This document shows, piece by piece, positions 47,233 through 56,324 of a DNA stretch of 64,000 bases. The stretch is from an uncultured Bacteroides sp. Its GTDB lineage: Bacteria; Bacteroidota; Bacteroidia; Bacteroidales; Bacteroidaceae. The position numbers and the translations under genes were made by a program. Position 1 is the stretch's first letter, and every line of letters starts with the position of its first letter. Below the pieces are notes generated by a model. It worked only from the letters and a program-made list of their open reading frames with translations, was not told where the DNA came from and did no database searches. Where the stretch lies: contig CAMFND010000018.1 in assembly GCA_945965395.1 (NCBI GenBank), positions 37,538-101,537 of the forward strand, in the 5' to 3' direction.

Positions 47233-47799
47233 TTACGCCAGAAATAAGAGCAATAAAGGATAGTATTGACGTAATTCCGTACGAAGTATCTTCAGGGCAG
47301 CAGACAACTGATTGCGTACTACCTGCTCTGTAACCGATAGTTTTCCGGAAATCTCAGCGACCGACATGCCGTATTCTTTGTTGAGTTCAAAAATTTCCCG
47401 CTGGCGAGGCGAAAGATGCTGTTTGGCTTTCTCCAAAGCCTTTACAAAACGGTCGTAGTCCAGTCCGTCGGGAATCTCATTGACAGAAGAAGCCAGTTTG
47501 TCCCGGTATTCTACATATTCTTCCATCGACGGATTGTGAATCTGTCTTCTCAATTCTTTCAGCAGAAAATGATAGGCTATGGTAAAGAGATAGGATTTGA
47601 AAGACTGATCAGGATTCAGGTGTTCCCGGTTAGTCCAGATACGAAGAAAAGTTTCCTGCACCACATCATCAGTCGCTTCTTCCGATTTGAGGTACTGAAA
47701 TACAAACCGATATAGTCTGGATACCCACAGTTCATAAAGTTGCTTATAAGCACGCTCCGAACCGGATTTTACAGCCAATATCAAGTCTTCTTCCTGCAT
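47233..47799 (-). CDS. ECF sigma-70 factor (PUL 2)
   Basis: A 188-aa ECF sigma factor. Region 2 (about 25-90) contains YLKSEEATDDVVQETFLRIW. Region 4 (about 125-175) contains LSPRQREIFELNKEYGMSVAEISGKLSVTEQVVRNQL. Size and order (sigma, FecR, SusC, SusD, enzymes) are those of host-glycan PULs in Bacteroides. It should activate the SusC operon when released by FecR. A consensus -7 box for basal expression lies upstream at 47841-47848. Confidence 0.93.
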   Translation of the reverse strand: MQEEDLILAVKSGSERAYKQLYELWVSRLYRFVFQYLKSEEATDDVVQETFLRIWTNREHLNPDQSFKSYLFTIAYHFLLKELRRQIHNPSMEEYVEYRDKLASSVNEIPDGLDYDRFVKALEKAKQHLSPRQREIFELNKEYGMSVAEISGKLSVTEQVVRNQLSAALKILRTELRQYYPLLLLFLA

Positions 47800-47840
47800 T
47801 TTCTTCCTCGTTTATGTATTTTTCAAAGAAATAAGATGTG

Positions 47841-47848
47841 CAAATTTA
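47841..47848 (-). promoter_or_regulatory. Promoter -7 box for the ECF sigma gene
   Basis: The minus strand reads TAAATTTG, matching TAnnTTTG, about 42 bases before the sigma start codon. It is of the housekeeping type, as expected for basal expression of the sigma/anti-sigma pair. Confidence 0.5.
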
Positions 47849-47904
47849 CATCTTTACATGAAAAGAGAAAATCTTTCATGAGAAATAATCAAAAGTGAAT
47901 TCAC

Positions 47905-47927
47905 ATAATATACATTGTGTATATTAT
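47905..47927. promoter_or_regulatory. Palindromic operator of the toxin-antitoxin operon
   Basis: Perfect inverted repeat with 10-bp arms, ATAATATACA and TGTATATTAT, around TTG. It covers the -33 region of the promoter whose -7 box is at 47938-47945. RHH antitoxins normally repress their own operon by binding such palindromes. Confidence 0.7.
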
Positions 47928-47937
47928 ATACATTTAG

Positions 47938-47945
47938 TATCTTTG
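47938..47945 (+). promoter_or_regulatory. Promoter -7 box of the toxin-antitoxin operon
   Basis: TATCTTTG matches TAnnTTTG, 26 bases before the antitoxin ATG. Confidence 0.6.
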
Positions 47946-47971
47946 CACAAAACCTTTAAAGCTTGAAAATA

Positions 47972-48286
47972 ATGGCTACAATTACATTACCTAAAAAACG
48001 GAAGAATATCGATTTGCCTATTGATACCTTACAGAAATTATCGATTATGGCTGCTTCACAAGGTAAAAGCCTGAAAGCTTTTATCGAAGGGCTGCTAATC
48101 TCAAAAGCAGAGACTCTAAAGATTGAAATTTCCAACCCAAGTCCAAGCAGTGACGAGTATTTTACCGATTCCGACAATTTAGCTGAAATTGAGAAACGGG
48201 TGAAGACATATAAAGAAAATAAGGATGAAGATAAAATTACCTTACGTTCTGCAGAGGAGATTACTAATTTTATAAATAATCTCTGA
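47972..48286 (+). CDS. RHH-type antitoxin
   Basis: A 104-aa protein, starting from the ATG at 47972; a TTG nine bases earlier is unlikely. The N-terminal half (about 12-45) resembles a ribbon-helix-helix DNA-binding domain: the strand IDLPIDTLQKL, then helices around SIMAASQGKSLKAFIEGLLI. The charged C-terminal half should wrap the toxin. It stops one base before the toxin gene starts. The palindrome overlapping the promoter supports autoregulation. Family placement beyond RHH is not certain. Confidence 0.75.
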   Translation: MATITLPKKRKNIDLPIDTLQKLSIMAASQGKSLKAFIEGLLISKAETLKIEISNPSPSSDEYFTDSDNLAEIEKRVKTYKENKDEDKITLRSAEEITNFINNL

Positions 48287-48287
48287 T

Positions 48288-48563
48288 ATGGCATACATCA
48301 TCCAACTGGAGCGTAAAGCGGTAAAAGACATAGAAGAATTAAAAAAATCCGGAAATAAAGCAACCATTGAAAAAATAAAGACCCTACTCCTTGAACTGGC
48401 AGAACACCCTACTACAGGAACAGGACAAGTGGAAGCCTTAAAAGGCAATCTATCCGGATTTTGGAGTAGAAGAATAGATAAATTCAATCGCCTTATTTAT
48501 ACAATTGAAGAAGAGATAGTGACTGTTGTGGTGATTTCTGCAAAAGGACACTACGGAAAATAA
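48288..48563 (+). CDS. YoeB/RelE-family mRNA interferase toxin
   Basis: A 91-aa toxin of the Txe/YoeB group, which cuts mRNA in the ribosome A site. The signature KGNLSGFWSRRIDKFNRLIYTI and the C-terminal SAKGHYGK are clear, including the conserved Arg and the near-C-terminal His and Tyr. An upstream Glu is also present, so it should be active. It starts one base after the antitoxin stop, so translation is coupled. The pair stands alone between the sigma gene and micro-array C. Confidence 0.88.
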   Translation: MAYIIQLERKAVKDIEELKKSGNKATIEKIKTLLLELAEHPTTGTGQVEALKGNLSGFWSRRIDKFNRLIYTIEEEIVTVVVISAKGHYGK

Positions 48564-48610
48564 TATGTACCAAACGACTCTTCATCAAAAAGAAAACTCT
48601 TCCGTATTTT

Positions 48611-48698
48611 CTACGTTTTCCATTGCGGAAACCTACGTTTCGCAAAAGGAAAACCTACGTTTCTGCTACGAGAAACGTAAGTTTCACGGAAGGGAAAC
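48611..48698. repeat. Micro-array C: four tandem 22-bp units
   Basis: Four contiguous 22-bp units (48611-48632, 48633-48654, 48655-48676, 48677-48698). Three start CTACGTTT and the fourth GTAAGTTT; all end in GAAAC or GAAAAC. Each unit is a small inverted repeat (GTTTC with GAAAC) around a variable centre. The heptamer ATAAAAC follows, exactly as after array B, and in both the fourth unit starts with GTA instead of CTA. It lies between the toxin stop and the glmS terminator; nothing else is seen in the gap. Confidence 0.85.
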
Positions 48699-48761
48699 AT
48701 AAAACCCAGCTCACAGTTTTCTCTTTTTCAACACTACGTTTTCAAATCTGAGACAATAAAG

Positions 48762-48811
48762 AGTAAAAATCCCTGCATTTCTCACCAAAGGCGTCAAAAA
48801 TACAGGGATTT
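48762..48811 (-). terminator. glmS terminator
   Basis: AAATCCCTG (48767-48775) pairs with CAGGGATTT (48803-48811), extended by ATTT/AAAT. The minus strand continues with Ts, as expected for the leftward glmS gene. Confidence 0.8.
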
Positions 48812-48835
48812 CAGTGTATCTGTGAAAAACTTACG

Positions 48836-50680
48836 TCATTCCACCGTTACAGACTTAGCCAGATTGCGTGGCTGGTCGACATCCATTCCACGGCATACCG
48901 CAATGTGGTAAGCCAGCAACTGCAACGGAATGGAAGCTACTAACGGATTCAGACATTCCAGTGTAGCCGGAAGTTCGATGCTGTAATCAGCCAAGTTACG
49001 GATAACCGTGTCTCCTTCGGTTACTACGGCTACTACTCTTCCCTTGCGAGCCTTGATTTCCTGAATGTTGCTCAGCACTTTTTCGTACAAGGGCGACTGT
49101 GTGGCTACGATGACCACCGGCATTTCGGCATCAATCAGGGCGATGGGACCGTGCTTCATCTCGGCAGCCGGATAACCTTCGGCATGGATGTACGAAATTT
49201 CCTTCAGCTTCAAAGCTCCTTCCAAGGCAACCGGGAAGGCATATCCGCGACCTAAATAAATGAAGTTGCGAGCGTATGTAAACATCTTTGAGAAATCGGC
49301 GATGAACGAATGCTGCTTCAAGACGGTCCGCATCTTTTCAGGGACGGCGACCAGTTCTTTCACCACCCGATGATATTCTTCCTCCGAAAGTGTACCTTTT
49401 TCACGCCCCAATGCCAAAGCCAGCAGGGTAAGCACGGTAACCTGTCCGGTAAAAGCTTTCGTAGAAGCCACTCCGATTTCGGGACCCACATGGATATAGG
49501 AACCGGTATCCGTAGCGCGGGCAATGGAAGAACCGATGACGTTACAGATGCCATAGATAAAGGCTCCCTGCGACTTGGCCAGTTCAATGGCAGCTAATGT
49601 ATCGGCAGTTTCTCCGCTCTGGGAGATAGCAATGACTACATCATCAGGATGAATCACCGGATTGCGGTAACGGAATTCGGAGGCGTATTCCACTTCCACC
49701 GGAATGCGGCAGAAGCTTTCAATCAGTTGCTTGCCGATAAGTCCGGCATGCCAGGAAGTACCGCAGGCTACGATAATGAAGCGTCCGGCACGCAACAGTT
49801 GTTCCTTGTAGTTGGATACGGCGGAAAGGGTGACCGTACAAGTTTCAGGATTCACGCGCCCACGCATACAGTCGCTGATGCAGTCGGGCTGGTCGAAGAT
49901 TTCTTTCAGCATGAAGTGGGGAAAACCTCCTTTTTCCAACTGACCGATGTTCAGAGCTATGGTCTGTGCTTCATGCGGACACTCTACATTATTCAAATCG
50001 ACAATCTTCAAGGGAGCACCTGCCCGTAGTACGGCTATTTCTTCGTCGGAGAGATACACCACCTGATTGGTGTAAGTCACCATGGGAGTGGCATCAGAAG
50101 CTAAGAAGAACTCTCCCTCGCCTACTCCGACAACTAACGGGCTACTCTTGCGGGCAGCAATAATCTCGTCGGGATGCTTACGGTCGACCACTGCAATGGC
50201 ATAAGCACCGATGACTTCCCGCAAAGCTAACTGAACGGCGGTCAGCAAGTCCAGATTTCCTTGCTGCTGGATGTAGCCAATCAACTGCACCAGCACTTCC
50301 GTATCGGTACTGCTCTTGAAGGTGCAGCCCTTGGCCTGCAGCTTTTCTTTCAGCACAGCATAATTTTCGATAATCCCGTTGTGTACCAGTGCCAGATCAC
50401 CGTTCTGGCTGCAATGCGGATGGGCATTTACCGTACTGGGCTCTCCATGGGTGGCCCAACGCGTATGGGCGATTCCCACACAGCCGGACACATCCTGCCC
50501 TTCGGCTGTCCGCTCCAAATCGGCTACTTTTCCCACAGACTTATACACATTCAACTGATGAGTGTCACTCATCAAGGCCGCTCCGGCACTGTCGTATCCA
50601 CGATACTCCAGGCGCTTCAGGCCTTCTACCAATATCGGCCAAGCCTTTCGCTTTCCGATATATCCTACAATTCCACACAT
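48836..50680 (-). CDS. glmS: Glutamine--fructose-6-phosphate aminotransferase
   Basis: A 614-aa enzyme that makes glucosamine 6-phosphate, the entry to UDP-GlcNAc for wall and LPS. The N-terminal glutaminase domain begins with Met then the catalytic Cys (MCGIVGYIG). Two SIS isomerase domains follow (CGTSWHAG, ISQSGETADT), and the C-terminal catalytic tail is LAKSVTVE. Length and start are standard. It has its own terminator and is divergent from the superoxide dismutase gene. I see no glmS ribozyme or GlmZ-like site upstream. Confidence 0.97.
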   Translation of the reverse strand: MCGIVGYIGKRKAWPILVEGLKRLEYRGYDSAGAALMSDTHQLNVYKSVGKVADLERTAEGQDVSGCVGIAHTRWATHGEPSTVNAHPHCSQNGDLALVHNGIIENYAVLKEKLQAKGCTFKSSTDTEVLVQLIGYIQQQGNLDLLTAVQLALREVIGAYAIAVVDRKHPDEIIAARKSSPLVVGVGEGEFFLASDATPMVTYTNQVVYLSDEEIAVLRAGAPLKIVDLNNVECPHEAQTIALNIGQLEKGGFPHFMLKEIFDQPDCISDCMRGRVNPETCTVTLSAVSNYKEQLLRAGRFIIVACGTSWHAGLIGKQLIESFCRIPVEVEYASEFRYRNPVIHPDDVVIAISQSGETADTLAAIELAKSQGAFIYGICNVIGSSIARATDTGSYIHVGPEIGVASTKAFTGQVTVLTLLALALGREKGTLSEEEYHRVVKELVAVPEKMRTVLKQHSFIADFSKMFTYARNFIYLGRGYAFPVALEGALKLKEISYIHAEGYPAAEMKHGPIALIDAEMPVVIVATQSPLYEKVLSNIQEIKARKGRVVAVVTEGDTVIRNLADYSIELPATLECLNPLVASIPLQLLAYHIAVCRGMDVDQPRNLAKSVTVE

Positions 50681-50889
50681 GTTACTTTTAACCTTAAAAT
50701 ATTATAGAAATCTACCTAATCAGTCAGCGAAATTACGATTTCTCATAGCATAGAGGTAATTTAGACGGAATTTTTCTTTGAAAATGCCAATCTTTATATT
50801 AAATTAGTACCGTAATTACAACTTTACGAACGATTTGTTTGTCTATATAAGAATTGAACTAAAAATTATCAACTTTAAATCAAGAAAAT

Positions 50890-51462
50890 ATGAAACATTT
50901 ACTTCCTGAACTTCCTTATCAACTGGAAGCGCTGGCTCCGAAAATGAGCAAAGAAACACTAGAATATCATTACGGAAAACATTTGCAAACGTACATAGAC
51001 AACCTGAACAAACTGATTGCCGGCACGCCTTACGAAGAAAAGACACTGGAGCAAATCTTGCTGGAAGCGGAAGGACCGATGTTCAACAATGCAGCCCAGA
51101 CCTGGAACCATACGTTCTTTTTTGACACACTGACTCCTCAGCAGCCGGAGATGCCTCAGCCCTTAGCAGATGCGTTGGCCCGCGATTTCGGTTCGGTGGA
51201 AACCTTCAAGGAAAAGTTCACGCAGGCTGCCACTACGCTGTTCGGTTCGGGATGGACCTGGCTGGTGAGTGACAAGGACGGACATTTGTCCATCGTCAGC
51301 GAATCGAACGCCGGAAATCCGCTCAAGAAGGGATTGAAACCGTTACTGGTTATCGACGTGTGGGAACATGCGTACTACATTGACTACCGCAACCGCCGGG
51401 CGGCCTTCATCGAAGCATTCTGGACACTGGTGGACTGGCAGAAAGTAGCTGCCCGTCTCTAA
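50890..51462 (+). CDS. sod: Fe/Mn superoxide dismutase
   Basis: A 190-aa dismutase that converts superoxide to peroxide and oxygen. Metal ligands are all present: H27, H74, D156 and H160 (the last two in VIDVWEHAYYIDY). The sequence resembles the iron or cambialistic enzymes of Bacteroides; metal choice cannot be settled by eye. It has about 200 bases of AT-rich sequence upstream shared with the divergent glmS gene, where I cannot pick a convincing promoter. A strong terminator follows. Confidence 0.95.
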   Translation: MKHLLPELPYQLEALAPKMSKETLEYHYGKHLQTYIDNLNKLIAGTPYEEKTLEQILLEAEGPMFNNAAQTWNHTFFFDTLTPQQPEMPQPLADALARDFGSVETFKEKFTQAATTLFGSGWTWLVSDKDGHLSIVSESNAGNPLKKGLKPLLVIDVWEHAYYIDYRNRRAAFIEAFWTLVDWQKVAARL

Positions 51463-51468
51463 AATATA

Positions 51469-51508
51469 AATCGGGGCCTCGGCAAATGAGCGGAGGTCCC
51501 GATTGTTT
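51469..51508. terminator. Hairpin terminator between sod and the permease genes
   Basis: AATCGGGGCCTC (51469-51480) pairs with GAGGTCCCGATT (51493-51504), followed by a T-rich run. The two genes converge here, so it can serve both. Confidence 0.8.
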
Positions 51509-51534
51509 TATCTGTTTTTACACACACTGAAAAA

Positions 51535-53901
51535 TCATTCGGTCTTGATGTGGTTCACCGGATTTTCACGAACGGCTCCCCAACTGATGAGACATACGGA
51601 ACCTAAAGAAATCAAGGCTACCAACAGAAAGGCGACGCCAAACACGCCCCACATCACCATGGGTGAATAGTGCAGGATACCGTCTATCTGCTGTACACCG
51701 AACCACGCCAAAGGAACGGCCAGCAACATGCCTGCCAGCAAAGACAGCAAGGAGAAACGAAGCAGTCGTGCCCGTTCCATACCTGCACTGGAACCAAAAA
51801 CCTTTCGGATGGCTATGTCGCGCTTGCGCTGGCTGATGAAATAAATGCTCATGGCGGTCAGTCCCAACAGGGAAATCAACAGGGCCGCACACGTGAAGGC
51901 TACAATAGTAGTACGCATGTGCAACAAATCTTTGTAGACTTCCGTCATCTCATCGGCATACCATTTGGATTCAAAGGGAATACCCTCCACCACTTCCGAA
52001 AACAAGGCATCAAGTTCTCTCTTATATGCTGCCTGGTCGCCTTCAATGGTTTCTACCAGCACGTTCCAAGGTCTTACTTTGTCCGGATGCTCCACCGAAA
52101 TCATGGTGGGCGACTGCGGAAGGAGAATGGAGCCGAATTTGATATCGGCATACCGTCCGCCTACAGCATATTGGCGGCCATATTCATTTCGCAATTCTGC
52201 CGTACGCGCATAATCCAGCTGCAAGGAATCGAACGTGCTTTCGGAAAAATACATGTTCCCCCATTTCCGTGGAAGTTTCCTATCGTCGAACACCTGGATG
52301 TGAAAGATGTCCAAGAAGGCCGAGTCGGTACGGAATACCTGAAAACTGACATTTTGAGGTATCCCGTTATTGTCGTAAAGCTGGGTGGTATTGTTATTTC
52401 CCCGGTTTACAGGTGTACCTGCAGTCAAGCAGACATTCTTTACAAAAGGCTTCTTACGGGCTTCGTCACGGAAAAGACGTATCTTTTCGGAAGAACCGAC
52501 TGTCATGGCAGGATAGTCAAGTACATGACCGTACGTATAGCCCAATGGTTCACGAAGAATCCGGTAGATTTGTGCGGACAGATAGAGGGTACAAGTCAGC
52601 ATGGCTACGGTGAGTCCGCTCTGTACCACATACAATGCCCGAAGGTACACCGCCTTGGTTTTCCGACGGAAAGTACCTTTCACCACATCCAGCGGATGGT
52701 AGTGAGAAAGCAGAACAGCAGGTACCACTCCGGCCAGCAAGGAAAGCAGAACAATGCCTATCAAATAGATTAGCAAAGTGATGGTGTTCAAGTCGCCCCA
52801 AATGTCCAGCCGTGTTTGCAGCAGGTCACAGGCCGTCGGTTCCACAGCCTTAGCCAACAGCAAAGCCAGCAGAAAGGCTCCTGTGGTAAACAAGGCCGAC
52901 TCTCCCAACAAGCGCCAGAAGATGGTCCGTGCGGAAGAACCCAGCAACCGGCGGGTAGCCATTTCTTTGGCACGATAGCTTACTTGTGCCACGCACATGC
53001 TGACGTAATTGAATACAGCCATCAGCAGAATCAGAATACCTGCCACTAAGAATATCCAGACTTTCACCGGATTGTACTGACGTAGCTGAAGACTTATTAT
53101 TTCGGAGAAACACACGTCTTTCAACGGCATCCAGAATGCCTCACGGAACAACTCATGCTGATATCCCCAGGAAAAGGTTTTGAGAAAAGACAGCATATCG
53201 GCAGCTTTCTGATCGGGATTGACACCTTGAGGAAAACGGACCAGTATCGTCGTCCCTCCCATATTATTCATATCCGGATTACGCATACTGCTTCCCCAGT
53301 TCACAAAATCTACATAGTCGAATGGTACAATGGCTTCTACCTCATCGGGGATGACGGAGTTATCAAAGTCTTTTATGACGCCTGTTACTGTGTACATCTC
53401 CTTCTTGTCTGCAGACAAACGAAGCATCTTGCCTTCCGCAGGTTCTTCCCCAAACAGTTTACGGGCAGCCGATTCGGTCAGCACGATGCTGTGTGCATCT
53501 ACCAGTGCCTGCTCCGGATTTCCCAACAACAGCGAATAGCCAAAGAAACGAAGGAAATTATCTTTCACACAATATATTTCCAGACTGGTTTTCCGGTTAT
53601 CTATTACCGCATAACTCCCCGAGTTACAAGCTTCAGCATTCACAGCGCACCAGTCGGCCATTTCCGGATAACGGTTGGCCAGCCGTTCACCCACCAGGTA
53701 ATTGCTGGCGCTATATTCTTCGTTCGACAACACATAAATATGATTAATGTCCTTTATATCGCTGCCCACAGTGAGTTGTCGCACTACCATATTGGCAATG
53801 AGCAGCACGAACATCAGAGAGATGCCCAGTCCCGCCACGTTGACCAATGTAAACAGCTTGTTGCGGTGAAGATAGGTAAAATAAGTTTTCAGTCCTTTCA
53901 T
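51535..53901 (-). CDS. FtsX/MacB-type ABC permease
   Basis: A 788-aa membrane protein. It has an N-terminal transmembrane helix (about 14-36), a MacB-type periplasmic domain, three helices with the FtsX pattern (about 280-420), a second periplasmic domain and three C-terminal helices (REXXIRKVFGSS region, here RDIAIRKVFGSS). Such proteins couple ATP hydrolysis in the cytoplasm to export of peptides, lipids or toxins through a HlyD/TolC partner. It is paralogous to the next gene and equal in length. No ATPase gene is adjacent. Substrate unknown. Confidence 0.9.
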   Translation of the reverse strand: MKGLKTYFTYLHRNKLFTLVNVAGLGISLMFVLLIANMVVRQLTVGSDIKDINHIYVLSNEEYSASNYLVGERLANRYPEMADWCAVNAEACNSGSYAVIDNRKTSLEIYCVKDNFLRFFGYSLLLGNPEQALVDAHSIVLTESAARKLFGEEPAEGKMLRLSADKKEMYTVTGVIKDFDNSVIPDEVEAIVPFDYVDFVNWGSSMRNPDMNNMGGTTILVRFPQGVNPDQKAADMLSFLKTFSWGYQHELFREAFWMPLKDVCFSEIISLQLRQYNPVKVWIFLVAGILILLMAVFNYVSMCVAQVSYRAKEMATRRLLGSSARTIFWRLLGESALFTTGAFLLALLLAKAVEPTACDLLQTRLDIWGDLNTITLLIYLIGIVLLSLLAGVVPAVLLSHYHPLDVVKGTFRRKTKAVYLRALYVVQSGLTVAMLTCTLYLSAQIYRILREPLGYTYGHVLDYPAMTVGSSEKIRLFRDEARKKPFVKNVCLTAGTPVNRGNNNTTQLYDNNGIPQNVSFQVFRTDSAFLDIFHIQVFDDRKLPRKWGNMYFSESTFDSLQLDYARTAELRNEYGRQYAVGGRYADIKFGSILLPQSPTMISVEHPDKVRPWNVLVETIEGDQAAYKRELDALFSEVVEGIPFESKWYADEMTEVYKDLLHMRTTIVAFTCAALLISLLGLTAMSIYFISQRKRDIAIRKVFGSSAGMERARLLRFSLLSLLAGMLLAVPLAWFGVQQIDGILHYSPMVMWGVFGVAFLLVALISLGSVCLISWGAVRENPVNHIKTE

Positions 53902-53922
53902 CGTATTTTATAATTTAATGTG

Positions 53923-56289
53923 TTATTCCGTCTTGATACTCCGTACAGGGTTTTCATTGGCATTCTTCCAGCACTGGAATGTCACTGTCAGTACCGTAAT
54001 GAGACTGACCAGCAGGAAGGAGGCCACAAATACCCAGACACGGATAGGCGTCTTGTCGGAGAAGCTTTCCAGCCAGTCGTGCCCTATCCACCAGCCAAAG
54101 GGAACTGCCAGTACGAAGCAAATCACTAGCATGACGAAATAACGCTTGGTAAACATATAGAGAATCTCACCAGTGGAACTTCCCATGATTTTCCGGATAC
54201 CAATCTCCTTCCGGCGGTATTCGCTTTCAAATAAGGTCAATCCGAACACACCAATCATGCTGAGCACGATGGCAATCAAGGAGAACAACAGAATCTGACG
54301 GGTGAAACGCAGTTCCCGACGATAGTTCTGGTCAATCACCTCATCCATAAAACGGAACCTGAAGTCACTGCCTGGCGCCATCTTTTCGGTCACTTCTGCC
54401 AAACGATGCAGCATGTCCACCTTATCCACTCCCGGAGCTACCCGGATATTCAGGATGTTATTGGCATCCCAGTCCGCATGATTCTTCCCATAAATAAAGA
54501 AAGCCATCGGTTCTACGGCATCGTTGTTGCGGAAACTGCTGAAACGGATATTCTCACAGAATCCCACTATCGGATAATCACCGGGAGTAGCGGGTTCATC
54601 GACTTTCATCCAGGGATATTTTTTCCAAGCTGCCTCGTTGAAGATATACACATCCCCGTCGCCAGCCTTGAAGTCACGCCCTTCGGTAATCTTAATTCCA
54701 AGCACAGATAAATAACGATAGTCCACTGGGAAACAGGCAAAATAAATGTTGTTATCTCCTTTTCCTCTTCCCCAATTCATGTAACTGTCGGACGAATTCA
54801 ATATGAACTGAGAAATCGAAACCCCTTCTACACCAGACAGCCCAGACAATTCGCTGACAAAAGTCTCCCTTCGGTCCAGCAACTCATAAGGAAGATTTCC
54901 CACCAGTACCATACTTTTGTCGTAGCCGTAGTCACTATGCCGAATGTAGCGGCTTTGCAGAAACATGATGCCCACGGCAATAATCAGCATGAAAGAAACG
55001 AAAAACTGGAAACAAACCAGAAACGTACGCAGCATCTTCCCTTTGGGAGAAAGGCCGAACGAACCTTTTAACACCAGTGCCGGCGGGAAAGAAGTAACAT
55101 AGTAAGAGGGATAGGCTCCGGCCAGCAACCCCATGAGAACAGCTATTCCACCTAAAGAAGCTAGCAAAACCGGATGATTCACCAAAGAGAGGTCGGATGC
55201 TACCAAGGTATTCAGGGAGGTGTCTTGTAACAGATAGAGCCAAAGCAATGACAGCAAGAAGCCACACACACAAACCAATACGGATTCCAACAACAGATAC
55301 ATCCGTAAAGAGAGTGTGGAAGCCCCCAACACTTTCTGGGTGTTAATGGAACGCAACCGCATGGGAGTTTCTGCCAGCGAGAAGTTCATGTAGTTGACTG
55401 CCGCCGTCAGCAGAATCAGCACCGATACACACAATAGCAGGTACACGGCTGCCTTGCTGGTGGCTGCCTTATTACCTACCATAGAATAATGCACCTCATC
55501 CAGTGGGGTAAAGCGCATAAAGTTATCAAAATCCTCAAGCTCATCCCCACTGCCAAACATTTCTTTCGGAAGCATCCGCTTGCCAGCTTCTATTACTGAC
55601 TGACGGACATCGGGCAACGAAGCAGGGGTGTCCAAACGAAAATAAAATACATAATTCCAGTTGCTCCACGAGTCTTTGTTCAAATCCGGACGAAGACACG
55701 AGAACACACAGTTGCCCAACTGGGAGTTTAACGGCATGTCCTGATAAACTCCTCCTATCACCAGCGGCTGGTTACGAGACTTACGGCCTACATAAATGGT
55801 TTTTCCAATAGCATCCGTCGTACCGAAAAAGCGAAGAGCCATAGATGCGGAAATCAGGGCATGATTGGGTTCATTCAGTGAAGCGGTCGTACCGCATACC
55901 ATGGCAGGCTGGAACACTTCCAGATAGTCGCCAAATCCGGTAAACCAACGCTCAGAATAAATATGCTCGTCTACTTCAAAATCACTGACACTATTGGACG
56001 ATGAAGAAACCGAAATAGCCTGCACATGGGGAGAACAAGCTCCCACCATCTCACAAAGCGGACGGGGTATCCAAATCTGCCAGCCACCGAACGCTTCGCC
56101 GACATTCATTTCTACCCGGTAAATACGATCGTGTGCCGGATAGGCTTTGTTGTAGTTATAGTCGTAGTCCACCTGTGTCAGGATGACGAAGCAGGCGGCA
56201 AACGCGATACTCAATCCTAACAGATTCAATACGCTGGCCGCAAAGAAACGCCGGAAAGTATGCGAGAAATTTCTAAGAAGTGTGTTCAT
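53923..56289 (-). CDS. FtsX/MacB-type ABC permease (paralogue)
   Basis: A 788-aa permease with the same layout as its downstream neighbour: helix at about 20-40, periplasmic domain, FtsX core (around 280-420), and a C-terminal copy with RRKEIGIRKIMGSSTGEIL. The two genes are 21 bases apart and probably encode subunits of one heteromeric exporter. The upstream neighbour is a DUF2807 protein, 35 bases away. No Walker A or ABC signature occurs in either permease. Confidence 0.9.
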   Translation of the reverse strand: MNTLLRNFSHTFRRFFAASVLNLLGLSIAFAACFVILTQVDYDYNYNKAYPAHDRIYRVEMNVGEAFGGWQIWIPRPLCEMVGACSPHVQAISVSSSSNSVSDFEVDEHIYSERWFTGFGDYLEVFQPAMVCGTTASLNEPNHALISASMALRFFGTTDAIGKTIYVGRKSRNQPLVIGGVYQDMPLNSQLGNCVFSCLRPDLNKDSWSNWNYVFYFRLDTPASLPDVRQSVIEAGKRMLPKEMFGSGDELEDFDNFMRFTPLDEVHYSMVGNKAATSKAAVYLLLCVSVLILLTAAVNYMNFSLAETPMRLRSINTQKVLGASTLSLRMYLLLESVLVCVCGFLLSLLWLYLLQDTSLNTLVASDLSLVNHPVLLASLGGIAVLMGLLAGAYPSYYVTSFPPALVLKGSFGLSPKGKMLRTFLVCFQFFVSFMLIIAVGIMFLQSRYIRHSDYGYDKSMVLVGNLPYELLDRRETFVSELSGLSGVEGVSISQFILNSSDSYMNWGRGKGDNNIYFACFPVDYRYLSVLGIKITEGRDFKAGDGDVYIFNEAAWKKYPWMKVDEPATPGDYPIVGFCENIRFSSFRNNDAVEPMAFFIYGKNHADWDANNILNIRVAPGVDKVDMLHRLAEVTEKMAPGSDFRFRFMDEVIDQNYRRELRFTRQILLFSLIAIVLSMIGVFGLTLFESEYRRKEIGIRKIMGSSTGEILYMFTKRYFVMLVICFVLAVPFGWWIGHDWLESFSDKTPIRVWVFVASFLLVSLITVLTVTFQCWKNANENPVRSIKTE

Positions 56290-56324
56290 AAGTGGTAAGT
56301 GTTTTTATACTGCAATTACGAAAT

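Noticed and set aside
51670..52773. 367-codon plus-strand open frame
   Set aside because: Antisense to the first FtsX-type permease gene; no motif and no promoter.
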